DNA of 64,000 nucleotides from JBLMXQ01 sp050257855 (lineage in GTDB: Bacteria > Acidobacteriota > Vicinamibacteria > Vicinamibacterales > CAVVIG01), in the NCBI GenBank assembly GCA_050257855.1, contig JBLMXQ010000139.1:62001-126000 (forward strand), read 5' to 3'. Every line of letters begins with the position of its first letter. The stretch's first letter is position 1. Of the stretch, positions 62,066 through 64,000 are shown one piece after another. Made by a program: the position numbers and the translations under genes. The notes under the pieces are model-generated. The model was not told where the DNA came from. It saw only the letters and a program-made list of their open reading frames with translations, and ran no database searches.

Positions 62066-64000
62066 GGTCGCTCCTCCGCTCGTCCACGCGCGGCGCAGGT
62101 GGCGCAGCCTCCCAGCGCCGATCGGCGTGCGCCATCCGGAAGCGTCCCAGCACGAGGGCGCCGAGCGCCTGCAGTCCTTCGACGACGCTCGTGCGCTTCA
62201 CCCGTTCGGGCGAAATCGGAAAGAACTGTACGGGAATCTCGAGGATCTCCGCCCTGCGGCGCAGGAGCGCCGCGAGCAGGTGCTGGTTCGCCCGCTTGTG
62301 AGTCAGCGGGACGTCGATGGCAAGGGCGTCGGCCGTCCGGACGGCGCGCACGGCCGACAGCGTGTCCGAGATGTAGCGGCCGTAGAGCAGGAGGCACGCG
62401 AGGCTCAGGACGTGACTGCCGCCGTAGCTGACCGCCCGCAGCATCGCGTGGTGGCGATAGCGCAGGCGCAGCGATTCCTGGATGTCCCGCACGGAGAGAC
62501 GGCGACTGCCCCAGGCGGCGTCGAGACGGCCGACGCTCAGGTGCGACGCAATCGTCACGATGTCCTCGCCGCGATACATCCCCGAGGACTCGAACAGCAG
62601 CACGTAATCGGCGCCGGCGTCCCGCACGGCTTCGCGAAACCGCCGCTCGGCGTCGCTGCCCAGGGCGTGGACGGTGAACGGCAGAGAAGCCACGAACGAC
62701 GCCTCGAGCGGCTCGCCCCTGTAGAACACCGCCACGTCCACCGGCAGCTCTTGAATGCCGCCGCGGACCATCTCGAGCAGCGTCTGCGTCACCTTGTCGG
62801 GCGAGCCGGCATCGTGCAGCAGCACGCCGAGCCGCTGCTGCTGCCGGGGCTCGAGGAACGACCGCACGAACGGACCGAGGATCTTTGCGGCATCGTGCCG
62901 GCCGGTCACCCCTTCCTCGTAGTTCGCGACCCGGACCAGCCGCGGATCTTCGATGGCGTCGAGGTGCCCCAGCGGCACGTACGGCGCCGGCGCCTCGGCG
63001 CGCGCCGGATCGTTGACGATGTAGTGAGTGATCAGGCACGGGGTCGGGGTCCGGCGCGTGCCCTTTTCCTTGAGGTAGTAGACGGCGCGCTCGATGATTT
63101 CGACCGCCGTGCTGCCGGCGATTTCCGCGTCCGACTGGATGTTGGTGATGAGCAGCTTGATCGCGCGAAGGTTGCCGGCGATGGCCGCGCTCAGTCCCGG
63201 CGTCACGTAGGACGGAAACAGGCTCGAGTGCTGCGTTCCTGGCGCGTAGACGATCAGATCCGCCGCCGCGATCCGTTCGGCGAGCCGCGGATTGAGCCGC
63301 GGCACCACCTGCCGTTCGTTGAAGAACGCGACAGCGGCCTCCGGGCCGGCCGCCGACAATCGCGCGCGATCCTCGACGCCAAGGGGACGATCGATCAGGA
63401 AGATGTCGTCGATCCGATTGCTCCTGTTCGCGTCGACGATCTCCTCCTCGCTGCCGAGAATCGAACCATCGGAGCCGACGGCCACGAGAAACGCGTTGGT
63501 GCCGTCGGTCACGTCGTCCACGACGCCGGGCGCGAGACCGACCAGGGCGCAGTAGTCGTCGACGGCCGGGTTGAACCGGCGCCCGGCCATGAGGAACCCG
63601 CCCGCGAACACCAGGTTTCCCACGCTGCAGTCGCTGAAGTCGAACGGACGGCCGGACGCGGCCAGTTCGGAGAGAAACGCGTCCAGCCGCGCGGCGACCG
63701 CCGTCCGGTGCGGTCCGTCGAGCCGATCCTGAACGGCGCGGAGGCGCTCGATCGCGGCCTGGCGCTCGATGCCCCGCGGAAGCCGCGAGTCGAGCGCGTC
63801 GAGCAGCGCAGGCGGCGCGCTGTTCAGGCCTGCTGCCAGCCGCGAGGCGTTCTTCCGGAAGTCCGACGGCCCGAGGCTGTCGCCCAGGAGCCGCCGCACC
63901 TCGCCAGTCGACGCGCCATCATCGTAGCCGTTGATCGCGATCGTCAGCCGGACGCGCGGATCGCGTACGAGCTCGTTCGAGAGGACACTCGAGCCGCGTC
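62049..64000 (-). CDS. CofD/YvcK-like domain fused to degenerate glycosyltransferase, 5' end beyond window
   Basis: About 649 residues are visible; the true start lies beyond the right edge, since codons upstream of 63899 read LTIAINGYDDGASTGEVRRL, the nucleotide-binding start of the CofD/YvcK fold. The N-terminal half (to about residue 360 of the visible part) has APGTQHSSLFPSYVTPG and AIKLLITNIQSDAEI, as in that family. The C-terminal half is GT2-like (RDAGADYVLLFESSGMYRGE) but the metal-binding DAD of active enzymes reads ESS. The fusion heads a three-gene set with the nucleotidyltransferase and GT2, so it may regulate or scaffold glycan synthesis. Confidence 0.8.
   Translation of the reverse strand, partial: RGSSVLSNELVRDPRVRLTIAINGYDDGASTGEVRRLLGDSLGPSDFRKNASRLAAGLNSAPPALLDALDSRLPRGIERQAAIERLRAVQDRLDGPHRTAVAARLDAFLSELAASGRPFDFSDCSVGNLVFAGGFLMAGRRFNPAVDDYCALVGLAPGVVDDVTDGTNAFLVAVGSDGSILGSEEEIVDANRSNRIDDIFLIDRPLGVEDRARLSAAGPEAAVAFFNERQVVPRLNPRLAERIAAADLIVYAPGTQHSSLFPSYVTPGLSAAIAGNLRAIKLLITNIQSDAEIAGSTAVEIIERAVYYLKEKGTRRTPTPCLITHYIVNDPARAEAPAPYVPLGHLDAIEDPRLVRVANYEEGVTGRHDAAKILGPFVRSFLEPRQQQRLGVLLHDAGSPDKVTQTLLEMVRGGIQELPVDVAVFYRGEPLEASFVASLPFTVHALGSDAERRFREAVRDAGADYVLLFESSGMYRGEDIVTIASHLSVGRLDAAWGSRRLSVRDIQESLRLRYRHHAMLRAVSYGGSHVLSLACLLLYGRYISDTLSAVRAVRTADALAIDVPLTHKRANQHLLAALLRRRAEILEIPVQFFPISPERVKRTSVVEGLQALGALVLGRFRMAHADRRWEAAPPAPRVDERRSDPVVPR

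Overview
The window is GC-rich, densely packed bacterial chromosome of an uncultured-type member of the Acidobacteriota, most likely the Vicinamibacteria lineage. The main pointers are a PadR regulator next to an 882-residue duplicated FtsX/MacB-type permease (the acidobacterial ADOP family), an enhancer-binding protein of a GAFTGA-less type I associate with this phylum, and dispersed short palindromes of the GGGACGGCC-TGAA-GGCCGTCCC type. Lineage is inferred from gene content; no rRNA gene is present. I saw no tRNA, CRISPR array, transposase or prophage, so this looks like core chromosome with small repeat insertions.

Layout. 1-9.2 kb: a coiled-coil protein running off the left edge (-), then comM, an M23 peptidase, secA and guaB (+), the last two overlapping. 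9.2-12.3 kb: ADOP permease and PadR (-) with inverted repeats upstream. 12.3-19.9 kb: tsaE, nnrDE (-), a class IV aminotransferase (+), and the glycine cleavage genes gcvT-gcvH-gcvP (-). 19.9-25.5 kb: an accessory-looking block (-) with a 491-residue regulator lacking GAFTGA, a 77-residue secreted four-cysteine peptide, an intrinsic terminator, and four stop/start-overlapping genes for a secreted protein, an ABC-2-like permease, an ATPase and a secreted repeat-domain protein. 25.7-27.0 kb: comEA-like, pseudopilin and PilZ genes, overlapping in series. 27.3-40.3 kb: a sugar epimerase, RNase P RNA, an NtrC-type response regulator, degP, ligA, a macro-domain protein, polyprenyl synthase, tatD, metG, larC and radC, all (-) and mostly coupled. 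40.3-41.6 kb: an S23-like four-helix-bundle gene between oppositely oriented heptamer arrays, then a small lipoprotein. 41.6-45.8 kb: an unusual dapF, a methyltransferase, glpD and an outer-membrane protein. 45.9-56.0 kb: dtd, ttcA and a surface-glycan set (three GT4 enzymes, acyltransferase, epimerase, methyltransferase, flippase-like protein, large membrane glycosyltransferase). 56.3-59.5 kb: two related lipoproteins around a beta-barrel protein. 59.5-64.0 kb: a second flippase-like protein, a GT2, a nucleotidyltransferase and a CofD/YvcK-like protein fused to a degenerate glycosyltransferase that runs off the right edge.

How the genes work together: many minus-strand neighbours share 1-4 bases (ATGA, GTGA, TGATG, TAGTG), so translational coupling is the rule. 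Housekeeping functions (protein export, tRNA charging and repair, DNA ligation, one-carbon metabolism) alternate with envelope and glycan genes. The parts most worth following up are the 19.9-25.5 kb block, the S23 locus with its inverted heptamer arrays, the Ser/Ser DapF homologue, and the repeat units translated in frame inside ligA and metG.
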